Positions 16,583-23,468 of a stretch of DNA of 64,000 bases are shown here, piece by piece; the stretch's first letter is position 1; every line of letters begins with the position of its first letter. The stretch is from JAKFEW01 sp036675505 (lineage in GTDB: Bacteria; Cyanobacteriota; Sericytochromatia; S15B-MN24; JAQBPE01), in NCBI GenBank assembly GCA_036675505.1, contig JAKFEW010000018.1, positions 1 to 64,000 on the forward strand, in the 5' to 3' direction. The notes below the pieces were generated by a model, which saw nothing but the letters and a program-made list of their open reading frames with translations, searched no databases and had not been told where the DNA came from. The translations under genes and the position numbers were made by a program.

Positions 16583-18130
16583 TCAGCCGAGGTCGGCTTC
16601 GTCGTCGTCGTCGTCGTCTTTGTCGTCGGCGGCGTCGTCGTCGTCCTTGTCGTCGTCCTTGTCGTCGTCGTCCTCGGCACCGCTCGCGTCGTCGTCCGCG
16701 TCGGCCGCGTCGTCATCCGCGTCGTCATCGCCCTGGTCGTCGTCGCCATCGTCCTTGTCGTCGTCGCCATCGTCCTTGTCGTCGGCGTCCTTGTCGTCGG
16801 CGTCGTCTTCGTCGGCGTCGTCTTCGTCGGCGTCGTCCTCGTCTTCGTCTTCCTCGTCTTCGTCTTCCTCGTCGGCGTCGAGCGCGACGGTGGCGCTGCC
16901 GGCGTCACCCGCCTGCACCGTGGCCGTCGCCGAGTCGCTGGCCACGTCCGTCGCGAGCTGGATCGCGACGCCCGCGTCCTGGCCGGCGATGGTCTCGGTG
17001 CCGTCCTCGGTGCCCGAGGAGCTGAGCTTCACGACCGTGCCGTCCGCCCGCGTGAGCGTGCCGGTGGCGCTCAACGTGCCGTCGGGCGCGATGGTCTTCT
17101 CCCAGTGGATCGTGCGCGCCTGGCCGTCGAGCGTGATGCTCGCGTCGCTCACGATGCTGATCGCGCCGTCGGCGCCGATGGTGCGGACGCGCTGGGCCGA
17201 GAAGGTCGTGCCATTGGCGGTGCCGCTCAGGGTCTGGATCGACTGCACCAGCATGCCGGTCGCGTCGAACTTGCGCACCACCGTCACCGTGCGCGTGCCG
17301 CCATCGTTGGCGAGGGTGAAGGTGCTCGTCACGTCCTTGCCGCCGTCGGCGGCCGTCGCCACGTTGTCGGCGCCCTGCTTGGCGAACGCCTTCTTCTTCT
17401 GCTCCAGCTTGCCGGCCAGCTTCGCCAGCAGCTTCGCTTCGCGGCCCTCGAGCATCTTCTTGATCAGCTCGCGCGCTTCCTTCGGCAGGGCCTTCCAGGC
17501 CTCCTTCGCGTCCTTCTCGGCGCGCTTCTCGGCCTTCTCCAGGGCCTTTTCGGCGGCCTTCGCAGCCTCCTCGGCGGCCTTCTCGGCGGCCTCGCCGGCC
17601 TTGTCGTCGCCATCCTGGTCGGCGTCTTCGTCGCCTTCGTCGCCGTCCTCGTCGTCACCATCGGCGGCGCCGGAGGCCTCATCGTCCCCTTCGGCCTCGT
17701 CCTCGTCGTCCTCGGCCTCGTCGCCGTCGTTGTCCTCGTCGTCGCCTTCGCCCATCAGCGTGTACATGCCGGCACCCACGCCGGTCAGCACACCGCCGGC
17801 CAGCAGCTCGGCGTCGCGCATCGTCCGCTCGGCGCGCAGGCTGGCGCTCAGCTCGTTGCTGAGCGTGGCGGCCACCGCCTGCTTGGAGGGGTCCTTGATG
17901 GCGGCGAGCGCGCCGCTGAGCGCCGCGGCCGCCGTTCCCGGCTTCGCGGGCTGGATCGCGGTGCCCGGCTTGGTCGCCACGGGGGCGGCCGGCTTCGCCG
18001 GCTGGCTGGCGGCCGTCGGGGCGCCCGGCCGCGGGCCGATCGCACCGGGCGGCTGGACGCAGCCCGCCAGCAGCGAGAGGCTCAGGCTCGTGGCCAGCGT
18101 GATTTGGAGGATGGTGGGAGAGAGTGTCAT
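16583..18130 (-). CDS. Lipoprotein with long Asp/Glu-rich C-terminal tail (paralogue of 18517-19842)
   Basis: 515 residues. Signal peptide SLSLSLLAGC with lipobox Cys24. After an Ala/Pro linker comes 'RAERTMRDAELLAGG', then an acidic block (about 130-175), a Lys/Glu/Ala-rich helix likely to form a coiled coil (EKAAEEAAKAAEKALEKAEKR), and a beta-rich domain of regular 'DGxxxxxG' strands ('TLDGQARTIHWEKTIAPDG'). The last ~120 residues are nearly pure Asp/Glu with some Lys/Ala. Such tails can bind Ca2+ or cationic surfaces; no RTX nonapeptide is seen, so a Ca2+ role is speculative. The family is not recognised. Codon repeats (GAC/GAT/GAG) make the DNA look like a GTC repeat on the + strand. Confidence 0.72.
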   Translation of the reverse strand: MTLSPTILQITLATSLSLSLLAGCVQPPGAIGPRPGAPTAASQPAKPAAPVATKPGTAIQPAKPGTAAAALSGALAAIKDPSKQAVAATLSNELSASLRAERTMRDAELLAGGVLTGVGAGMYTLMGEGDDEDNDGDEAEDDEDEAEGDDEASGAADGDDEDGDEGDEDADQDGDDKAGEAAEKAAEEAAKAAEKALEKAEKRAEKDAKEAWKALPKEARELIKKMLEGREAKLLAKLAGKLEQKKKAFAKQGADNVATAADGGKDVTSTFTLANDGGTRTVTVVRKFDATGMLVQSIQTLSGTANGTTFSAQRVRTIGADGAISIVSDASITLDGQARTIHWEKTIAPDGTLSATGTLTRADGTVVKLSSSGTEDGTETIAGQDAGVAIQLATDVASDSATATVQAGDAGSATVALDADEEDEDEEDEDEDDADEDDADEDDADDKDADDKDDGDDDKDDGDDDQGDDDADDDAADADDDASGAEDDDDKDDDKDDDDAADDKDDDDDDEADLG

Positions 18131-18166
18131 GGATCCAGGGCTCCTTGTCAGGTCTATCGGGGGAAT

Positions 18167-18196
18167 CGGGGAAGGGGGTAGCGGGGAAGGGGGTAG
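18167..18196 (+). repeat. Two tandem copies of a 15-base G-rich unit
   Basis: CGGGGAAGGGGGTAG at 18167-18181 is repeated exactly at 18182-18196 in the 5' region of the acidic lipoprotein gene. The unit is G-rich on the + strand. Confidence 0.7.
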
Positions 18197-18213
18197 CGGG
18201 TCCAGAAGGTCGG

Positions 18214-18369
18214 TCAGCGCGCCGCGCGGTCGGGCGGCGCGGCGCCGGTGGGCTCGCCCGGCGGGCCATCCGGCAGGCAGCTGGCGCCGGTGGACCAGCA
18301 GAGACTCTCGGCCAGGTAAAGGCCGAAGAAGAACGCCGGCCGGGTGGGAAGGCTGAGCGACTCGTGCAT
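18214..18369 (-). CDS. Small hypothetical protein, 51 aa
   Basis: The ATG at 18369 has a GCGAGGA ribosome site 8 bases upstream. The product starts MHESLSLPTRPAFFFGLYLAESLCW and ends with a Pro/Gly/Ala-rich tail; one short hydrophobic segment is present. Not recognised. It lies between the two acidic lipoprotein paralogues on the same strand, so it may be co-expressed with the downstream one. Coding status rests only on start context and position. Confidence 0.35.
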   Translation of the reverse strand: MHESLSLPTRPAFFFGLYLAESLCWSTGASCLPDGPPGEPTGAAPPDRAAR

Positions 18370-18400
18370 GGCGGCGTCCTCGCGGGAGTGGGTGGGTGAT

Positions 18401-18459
18401 GTGGGCAGGGTCCCCCGTTTGGAAGGGTTCGAGCTACAGGGAATCGGGACCCTGCCCAC
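18401..18459. terminator. 14-base perfect inverted repeat with 31-base loop
   Basis: GTGGGCAGGGTCCC (18401-18414) pairs perfectly with GGGACCCTGCCCAC (18446-18459). It lies downstream of the minus-strand 18517-19842 gene and upstream of the small gene. There is no T-run. It could terminate the first gene, act as an mRNA-processing or attenuation structure for the next, or be a remnant of a small mobile element. Confidence 0.45.
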
Positions 18460-18481
18460 GTCATCACGGTACGGCGGGCGG

Positions 18482-18500
18482 ACTAACGTGGGTCTAACAA
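18482..18500. promoter_or_regulatory. Pho-box-like repeat
   Basis: ACTAACGT (18482-18489), GGG, TCTAACAA (18493-18500): 11-base period. It shares spacer GGG and the TCTAACA half-site with the copy at 19897-19915. Lies just past the 3' end of the 18517 gene. Confidence 0.4.
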
Positions 18501-18516
18501 CCCCACGCGCGTGGCC

Positions 18517-19842
18517 CTACTCCCCTTCGTCGTCTCTTTCATCGTCGACCTCATCCTCGTCGTCTTCGTCGTCGTCGACGTCGCCCTCGTCGTCGTCCTC
18601 ATCGTCGGCGTCGAGCTTGACCGTGGCGCTGCCGGCCTCGCCCGCCTCCACCGTGGCCGTCGCCGAGCCCGCGGCCACGTCGGCCGTCAGCTTGATCGTC
18701 ACGCCCGCGTCCTGGCCGGCGATGGTCTCGGTGCCGTCCTCGGTGCCCGAGGAGCTGAGCTTCACGACCGTGCCGTCCGCCCGCGTGAGCGTGCCGGTGG
18801 CGCTCAGCGTGCCGTCGGGCGCGATGGTCTTCTCCCAGTGGATCGTGCGCGCCTGGCCGTCGAGCGTGATGCGCGTGTCGCTCACGATGCCGATGCTGCC
18901 GTCCGGGTTGATCGTGCGCGAGCGCTCGGCCGAGAAGGCCACGCCATCGGCGGTGCCGCCCAGGGTCTGGACCGACTGCACCAGCGTGCCGGTCGCGTCG
19001 AACTTGCGCACCACGGTCACCTTGCGCGTGCGCGCGGCGTTGCCGAGGGTGAAGCTGCTCGTCACGTCCTTGCCGCCGTCAGCCCCCGACACCACCGCGT
19101 CGGCGCCCTGCTTCGCGTACGCCTTCTTCTTCCGCTCCAGCTTCGCCGCGAGCTTCGCCAGCACCTTCGCCTCACGGCCTTCCAGCCTCTTCTCGATCAG
19201 GTTGCGCTCTTCGCTCGACAGCTGCTTCCAGGCTTCCTTCGCGGCCTCCTCGGCCTTTTCTTCTTCTGCGTCATGGTCGTCATCGTCGTCGTCATCGTCG
19301 TCGACGTCGGGCGTGCCGTCGGGCGCGGGCGTGCCCCGCGCGTCGTCATCCTCGTCCTGGCCGTCATCCGCCTCGCCGCTCCCGCTGGAGGGCGACGCCG
19401 ACGGACGCGGCGTCTGGGTGGGCTCGTCACTCTCGCCTGGCTCGGGGATCGCCTCGCCGCCATCCTCCTCGTCGTCTTCCTCACCCAGCAGGCGGAAGGT
19501 GGCCCCATCCAGGCCGATCAGGCTACCGCCCGCGATCAGCTCGGCGTCGCGCATCGTGCGCTCCGCACGCAGGCCGACGGCGAGCTCGGTGCCGAGCGTC
19601 GCGGCCAGGGTCTTCTTGGCGGGGTCGGCGATCGCGTCGAGCGGCGCCATGTAGACGATGCCGCCGTCGTGGGCCAGCTTGGGTGCGGGCCTGGCCGGCG
19701 CCTGCCTCGGCGTGGCCGCGCGCGAAGCGCCGCTCTGCGACACGCCGACGGTCGAGGCGGAGGGCGCCTGGGGCGCGGGCGTCGCCTGGCAGGCGGACGC
19801 GACGAGGCAAGCGAGAAGGAGGACGAGGCGGGTTCGCGGCAC
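18517..19842 (-). CDS. Lipoprotein with acidic linker and acidic C-terminal tail (paralogue of 16583-18130)
   Basis: 441 residues. Signal peptide LLLACLVASAC with lipobox Cys18. The layout matches the other paralogue: Ala/Pro linker, 'RAERTMRDAELIAGG', acidic stretch with a run of Asp (about 180-195), Glu/Lys helix, beta-rich domain, Asp/Glu tail of about 35 residues. The segment encoded by 18701-18872 is almost identical in DNA to 16968-17139 of the paralogue, while flanking parts are clearly diverged. The tail is much shorter than in the paralogue. The family is unknown; an envelope location is inferred from the signal. Confidence 0.72.
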   Translation of the reverse strand: MPRTRLVLLLACLVASACQATPAPQAPSASTVGVSQSGASRAATPRQAPARPAPKLAHDGGIVYMAPLDAIADPAKKTLAATLGTELAVGLRAERTMRDAELIAGGSLIGLDGATFRLLGEEDDEEDGGEAIPEPGESDEPTQTPRPSASPSSGSGEADDGQDEDDDARGTPAPDGTPDVDDDDDDDDDHDAEEEKAEEAAKEAWKQLSSEERNLIEKRLEGREAKVLAKLAAKLERKKKAYAKQGADAVVSGADGGKDVTSSFTLGNAARTRKVTVVRKFDATGTLVQSVQTLGGTADGVAFSAERSRTINPDGSIGIVSDTRITLDGQARTIHWEKTIAPDGTLSATGTLTRADGTVVKLSSSGTEDGTETIAGQDAGVTIKLTADVAAGSATATVEAGEAGSATVKLDADDEDDDEGDVDDDEDDEDEVDDERDDEGE

Positions 19843-19896
19843 GGGTACCTCGGGGCGCAGCAGGACGGGGAGCCGATCCTTATCTACCCGTCACGC

Positions 19897-19915
19897 GCTA
19901 ACAAGGGTCTAACAG
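19897..19915. promoter_or_regulatory. Pho-box-like repeat between divergent genes
   Basis: GCTAACAA (19897-19904), GGG, TCTAACAG (19908-19915), 11-base period. Lies about 55 bases upstream of the 19842 start and about 110 bases upstream of the 20023 start. Confidence 0.45.
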
Positions 19916-20022
19916 CGCGGTTGTGCCAACCGCCCATCGACCGGTCGGCGCCCCGTGTGTATGATGGTCCGCGCCGCGCCGGGCCGCGATCCGCGCCCGG
20001 CCTCATCGAGGAGTATCCCGCC

Positions 20023-20559
20023 ATGCACCACCGCCTCGGCTCCGTCGCCCTCGCCCTCGCCATCCTCGCAGCCGCCGCCACGCCCGCGCAGGCTTCCAGC
20101 CTGCCGCGCGCCGACTTCGGCGCGCGCCCCTACCTCGGGCTCGGGCTCGGCAACGGCGTGAGCCTCTCGTTCGACGCGCCGCTGAACGCCGACATGTCGC
20201 TCGGCGCCTCGCTCGGCACCGGCTTCGTCCTCAGCAAGTCCAGCAGCGTCGACGTCCGGTTCCTGTACAAGCTCCTGCGCGGCGGCAGCCAGCGCCCCAC
20301 GATCGACCTGCTGGTCGGCGCGCAGGGCGGCGGCACGGGCTTCACGCTGGGCGGCTTCGAGCCGATGGTGGGCGTCGCGCTGGCCTACGCCTTCACGCCG
20401 CAGCTCACGCTGCGCGGGAACATCGTGGCCGGCGTGACCAGCCGCGGGGTGATCGGGCCGTCGGGGCTCGAGCTGGGCTACAAGTTCTCGCCGCAGCTCG
20501 AGGGGACGTTCGGCGGCAACGGCCGCGGCGACGTCCTCGGCCTGAAGTTCGCGATCTAG
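20023..20559 (+). CDS. Predicted outer-membrane beta-barrel protein
   Basis: 178 residues from the ATG at 20023 (GAGGAG 9 bases upstream). Clear Sec signal: LGSVALALAILAAAATPAQAS with AQA-S cleavage. The mature part alternates polar and hydrophobic residues with Gly-rich turns ('PYLGLGLGNGVSLSFDAPLNADMSLGASLGTGF', 'PTIDLLVGAQGGGTGFTLGG', 'LTLRGNIVAGVTSRGVIGPSGLELGYKF'). It ends in a strand (GLKFAI), as expected of an eight-stranded barrel. No specific family is recognised. Confidence 0.7.
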   Translation: MHHRLGSVALALAILAAAATPAQASSLPRADFGARPYLGLGLGNGVSLSFDAPLNADMSLGASLGTGFVLSKSSSVDVRFLYKLLRGGSQRPTIDLLVGAQGGGTGFTLGGFEPMVGVALAYAFTPQLTLRGNIVAGVTSRGVIGPSGLELGYKFSPQLEGTFGGNGRGDVLGLKFAI

Positions 20560-20564
20560 CGATG

Positions 20565-20585
20565 CGGCCCGGGCTCGCCGGGCCG
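20565..20585. terminator. Bidirectional hairpin terminator candidate
   Basis: CGGCCCGG (20565-20572), loop GCTCG, CCGGGCCG (20578-20585), between the convergent stops of the barrel gene and the 75-aa gene. No T-run is present. Confidence 0.45.
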
Positions 20586-20586
20586 G

Positions 20587-20814
20587 CTAGCCCTCGACGT
20601 CCGGCAGGTTGCTCAGCAGGGTCTGGACCTCGTCGCGGTAGCCCTCGTAGTCCGAGATCGCGAGCGGCTCCTCGTCGCCCTCGTTCTGCGCACTCAGCTC
20701 ATCCGGGTGCTCCTCGAAGTGCGCGATGTCCTCATCGATGTCCTCGAGGCGCTCCTCGAGCAGATCGCGGACGATCTCGAGCTGCCGTTCCGTCAGCTGC
20801 ACCTGGTGCTTCAT
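20587..20814 (-). CDS. Small acidic helical protein, 75 aa
   Basis: The ATG at 20814 has a strong GGAGGAG site 6 bases upstream, so the longer frame to 21147 is discarded. The product is MKHQVQLTERQLEIVRDLLEERL followed by acidic helices and a Tyr/Asp-rich end. No signal, membrane segment or recognised family. Probably a small cytoplasmic protein. It lies immediately left of the tnpB element and is transcribed away from it. Confidence 0.65.
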   Translation of the reverse strand: MKHQVQLTERQLEIVRDLLEERLEDIDEDIAHFEEHPDELSAQNEGDEEPLAISDYEGYRDEVQTLLSNLPDVEG

Positions 20815-20856
20815 GGCTCCTCCTTCAAAGTGCCCGTATCGTAGCATGGCGTTTAT

Positions 20857-20941
20857 GACCAAAGTGCGCGGCAGGCCCCGGCGTTCACGCCGGGGAAGGA
20901 TAGCGCGCCGCGGGCGACGGCTCGATGCCGTCATCCGCGGC
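20857..20941 (+). repeat. IS200/IS605-type end or end relic with two hairpins
   Basis: Hairpin 1: CCCCGGCG (20876-20883), TTCA loop, CGCCGGGG (20888-20895), followed by AAGGATAG, the arrangement usual at TnpB-element ends. Hairpin 2: GCCGCGG..GACGGC (20907-20921), TCGAT loop, GCCGTC..CCGCGGC (20927-20941). The first 31 bases match 42757-42787 at 27 positions. Either the left end of the tnpB element or a remnant of an older related insertion. Confidence 0.5.
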
Positions 20942-20993
20942 CGTTTCGGGCGGAGCCCAATCTTTGGAAAGGCGTATCGACCCAAGAAATCGC

Positions 20994-21022
20994 TTGACCC
21001 CAAACTCGAACAAATGTACGAT
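20994..21022 (+). promoter_or_regulatory. tnpB promoter with SOS-box-like palindrome
   Basis: TTGACC (20994-20999), 17-base spacer, TACGAT (21017-21022). CGAAC-AAAT-GTACG at 21007-21020 differs by one base from the CGAAC-N4-GTTCG LexA box of Gram-positive type. Transcription would begin near 21029, the A of the tnpB ATG, so the mRNA may be leaderless. Confidence 0.45.
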
Positions 21023-21028
21023 GTCGCG

Positions 21029-22273
21029 ATGATTCGGCGCAAAGCGTTTCGTTTCAGAATCGAGCCCACGGGCGAGCAACGCCGCGCGCTCGCGCAGTTC
21101 GCGGGTGCGCGCCGTTGGGTCTGGAACCATGCCCTCGCCGAGAACAAGCGGCGCCTCGAAGCCGGCGAGCGAACGGCCAGCTACGGCGAGATGTGCCGTT
21201 GGATCACGGCCTGGCGACACGACGAGACCACGCCCTGGCTGGCGGACATCCACGTCCACCCACTGCAGCAGGGCGTAAAGGACCTCCACCGGGCCTTCAA
21301 GGATTACTTCCGCAAGGCGGGTGATGCGGCCAAGAAGGCCTTTCCGCGGTTCAAGAAGAAGGGCGATGGCGATGGCTTCCGCTACCCGATGAGCGTCAAA
21401 GCCGAACTCTCGCCTGATGGCTGGGGAAGGGTCTGGCTGCCGAAGGTCGGCTGGCTGCGCTTCCGGGCCAGCCGTCCGATCGCGGGTACCATCGCCCAGG
21501 CCACCGTCGTACGGGAGGGCGAGCACTGGTTCGTGAGCATCCAGACCGAGCAGGAAGTCGTAGCACCAGCACCGTCCGATTTGCCTGCGGTGGGGCTGGA
21601 CCTCGGGGTGGCGCGGTTCGCCACGCTCTCCGACGGCACGCCGGTCGAGCCAGTTCATGCCTTCGCCCGTGCCAGGCGGCGGGTGGCGCGGGCGCAGCGA
21701 GCGCTCGCCCGCAAGCAGAAGGGCTCGAAGAACCGGGCCAAGCAGCGGCGCCGGTTAGGGAAGCTACGGCGCCGAGAGCGGCGCGTCCGCCAGGACTTCC
21801 TGCACAAGGCCAGCACCACCATCGCCAGGCGCTTCGGCACCGTGGTGATGGAAGACCTGGCGGTCAAGCAGATGAGCGCGTCGGCGGCCGGCACGGTCGA
21901 GGCACCTGGCACGAACGTCAAGGCCAAGGCCGGACTCAATCGTGCGATCCTCGACCAGGGATGGCACCAGTTCAAGGTCTTGCTCGATTACAAGCTGGCC
22001 GAGCGAGGCGGGATGCTGGTGCTGGTGAATCCATCGTTCACGAGCCAGCGTTGTGCCGCATGCGGCCACACGGAGGCAGGCAACCGCAAAAGCCAAGCGG
22101 TGTTCGTCTGCCGGTCGTGCGGCCACACCGAGCATGCGGATCTCAATGCGGCGCGGAATATCCTGGCTATAGGCCAGGGTGGAAGTGTGACGGCAGGGCA
22201 TGCCGTCCAAGCCTGTGGAGGGATAGGGCGCGAGCCTCCCGACGAAGCAGGAACCCATCGGGAGGCCGGCTGA
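21029..22273 (+). CDS. tnpB: TnpB, IS605 OrfB-family RNA-guided endonuclease
   Basis: 414 residues from the ATG at 21029 (MIRRKAFRFRIEPTGEQ, the usual start). The RuvC residues are all present: D191 in VGLDLGVARF, E275 in VVMEDLAVKQM, D371 in HADLNAARNI. The Cys4 zinc ribbon C342-x2-C345 ... C361-x2-C364 is intact, and the basic helical region 215-260 is typical. The gene is therefore potentially functional. By family knowledge, TnpB cuts DNA guided by an omega-RNA transcribed across the 3' end of the gene and the right end. Its stop TGA overlaps the ATG of the SpoU gene (TGATG at 22271-22275). Confidence 0.93.
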   Translation: MIRRKAFRFRIEPTGEQRRALAQFAGARRWVWNHALAENKRRLEAGERTASYGEMCRWITAWRHDETTPWLADIHVHPLQQGVKDLHRAFKDYFRKAGDAAKKAFPRFKKKGDGDGFRYPMSVKAELSPDGWGRVWLPKVGWLRFRASRPIAGTIAQATVVREGEHWFVSIQTEQEVVAPAPSDLPAVGLDLGVARFATLSDGTPVEPVHAFARARRRVARAQRALARKQKGSKNRAKQRRRLGKLRRRERRVRQDFLHKASTTIARRFGTVVMEDLAVKQMSASAAGTVEAPGTNVKAKAGLNRAILDQGWHQFKVLLDYKLAERGGMLVLVNPSFTSQRCAACGHTEAGNRKSQAVFVCRSCGHTEHADLNAARNILAIGQGGSVTAGHAVQACGGIGREPPDEAGTHREAG

Positions 22274-22322
22274 TGTCGGCCAGACCGGGAATCTCCGGCC
22301 AAGAGGCCGGAGAGGATGTCAA
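22180..22322 (+). ncRNA. Candidate omega-RNA region / right end of the tnpB element
   Basis: GCCTCCCGA (22234-22242) pairs with TCGGGAGGC (22258-22266). CTCCGGCC-AAGA-GGCCGGAG (22293-22312) forms a strong tetraloop hairpin, followed by AGGATGTCAA ending at 22322. In related elements the reRNA spans this segment and its guide is the sequence just beyond the end, here the first codons of the SpoU gene. The 5' limit is a guess. Confidence 0.5.
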
Positions 22323-23031
22323 CCCGCTGATCGCCCGCACCCGCATCGTGCTCATCGCCCCCTCCCTGCCCGACAACGTGGGCTCGGTCGCGCGCGCGAT
22401 GGGCACCTTCGGCTTCAGCCGCCTGGTGCTCGCGGGCGGCGTGAGCCCCACCCACGAGCGCGCGCGCACGCTCGCGGCGGGCCACGACGCGATCCTCGAG
22501 GCCGCGACGGTGGTCGCCGACTTCGACGCGGCGATCGCCGGCGCCACGCTGGTGGTGGGCACCACGGCGCGCCGCCAGGCCAGCGTGGACCGGCGGGCGG
22601 TGGAGCCTGCGGCGGGGGCGGCGATCGCCGCCGCCCACGCGGGCGCAGGCGAAGTCGCGCTGGTGTTCGGCACCGAGAAGCGCGGTCTCTCGAACGCCGA
22701 GCTGCGCCGCTGCCACCAGCTCGTGACGATCGACGGCGAGCCCGACACCTGCCTCAACCTGGCCCAGGCCGCGGCCGTGCTGCTCTACGAGTGGCGCCGC
22801 GCGGCGGTCCCACAGGGGCTCGCGCCCACGGCGCTCGCCGCCGAGGCCGGCATCGCGGACCTCGCGGGCGTGCTCGCGGAGCACCTGGACGCCGCCGGGC
22901 TGCTCAAGCCCAGGGAGCGCGCGAGCAAGCTGCACACGCTGCGGCGCATGCTCTCGCGCGCGAGCCTGAGCGCGGACGAGGCGGCGCTCGTGCGCGGCTG
23001 GCTCGCCGCGCTGCGGTATGCCGGGCGTTGA
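22273..23031 (+). CDS. SpoU/TrmH-family (TrmJ-like) RNA 2'-O-methyltransferase, start codon supplied by the IS
   Basis: 252 residues. The family core starts at NPLIARTRIVLIAPSLPDNVGSVARAMGTFGF and includes the SPOUT knot motifs 'ALVFGTEKRGLSNAEL' and 'DTCLNLAQAAAVLLYE' (SAM-binding knot). The C-terminal helical tail fits TrmJ/LasT-like tRNA methyltransferases. The first ~16 residues (MSARPGISGQEAGEDV) are encoded by the right end of the tnpB element, and the ATG overlaps the tnpB stop. No other start lies near the conserved N-terminus, so translation probably depends on coupling to tnpB or on this hybrid start. Confidence 0.85.
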   Translation: MSARPGISGQEAGEDVNPLIARTRIVLIAPSLPDNVGSVARAMGTFGFSRLVLAGGVSPTHERARTLAAGHDAILEAATVVADFDAAIAGATLVVGTTARRQASVDRRAVEPAAGAAIAAAHAGAGEVALVFGTEKRGLSNAELRRCHQLVTIDGEPDTCLNLAQAAAVLLYEWRRAAVPQGLAPTALAAEAGIADLAGVLAEHLDAAGLLKPRERASKLHTLRRMLSRASLSADEAALVRGWLAALRYAGR

Positions 23032-23082
23032 AGGGCCTGTTGCGTCTGAGCCGCGCCGCGCGGTGATCGCGGCCGAAAAGTC

Positions 23083-23101
23083 GTTAGGCGCTCGTTATCA
23101 A
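23083..23101. promoter_or_regulatory. Pho-box-like repeat upstream of 23185
   Basis: GTTAGGCG (23083-23090), CTC, GTTATCAA (23094-23101), 11-base period, about 85 bases before the small membrane protein. The 150-base gap is AT-richer than the flanks. Confidence 0.35.
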
Positions 23102-23184
23102 TATCGAGAACCGGACTCCCGATCATCACGTCAGGAATAGCGTGGGCCAACGGATGGCCCGCCTGATGAAGGAGGGATCCAATC

Positions 23185-23430
23185 ATGTGTAGCGACATCG
23201 AGCGCCATCGCGTTTTCGTCTACGCCCGGGCGATCAGCGTCTTGCTGGCCCAGCTGACCGGCCTGTTCATCGAGAAGAACTGGAGCATCGTGGCGGCTGC
23301 GGTGGTGACCATGGTGCTCTTCATGGTGGTCATCCCGAGTGAGATGCCGCAGTTTCTGAGCCTGGTCATCACGGAGGACGGCCGGCACGCGGTCGGCCAG
23401 CGCATCTTCGGCGTGCCATCGGCGCAGTAG
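23185..23430 (+). CDS. Small membrane protein, 81 aa
   Basis: The ATG has a strong GAAGGAGG site 9 bases upstream. One long hydrophobic segment (SIVAAAVVTMVLFMVVIP, about 34-51) and a shorter one near 17-29 (AISVLLAQLTGLFI) give one or two membrane passes. The N-terminus is charged (CSDIERHR). Not recognised as a family. Isolated single gene with its own intergenic promoter region. Confidence 0.7.
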   Translation: MCSDIERHRVFVYARAISVLLAQLTGLFIEKNWSIVAAAVVTMVLFMVVIPSEMPQFLSLVITEDGRHAVGQRIFGVPSAQ

Positions 23431-23468
23431 CCTCGCGCCCCCTCACCGCCCTTCGGGCCCCTCGCTCC

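Larger units (their letters stand above)
20857..22322 (+). mobile_element. IS200/IS605-family element carrying only tnpB
   Basis: Contains an intact tnpB and no tnpA, like the IS1341-type (tnpB-only) elements. The right end is well defined by a stem-loop at 22293-22312 followed by GAGGATGTCAA, the customary right-end signature; the element therefore ends at about 22322. The left boundary is uncertain: either near the hairpins at 20857-20941 or closer to the promoter at about 20990. No target duplication is expected for this family. It sits at the very start of the SpoU methyltransferase gene. Confidence 0.75.

Noticed and set aside
16600..16870. GTC/GTCGTC tandem-like repeats suggesting a microsatellite or CRISPR
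   Set aside because: They are Asp/Glu codons of the acidic tail on the minus strand; no spacer structure.
15281..18181. Long + strand frame over the BTAD regulator and acidic lipoprotein
   Set aside because: Runs of Val come from GTC repeats complementary to Asp codons; no start context.
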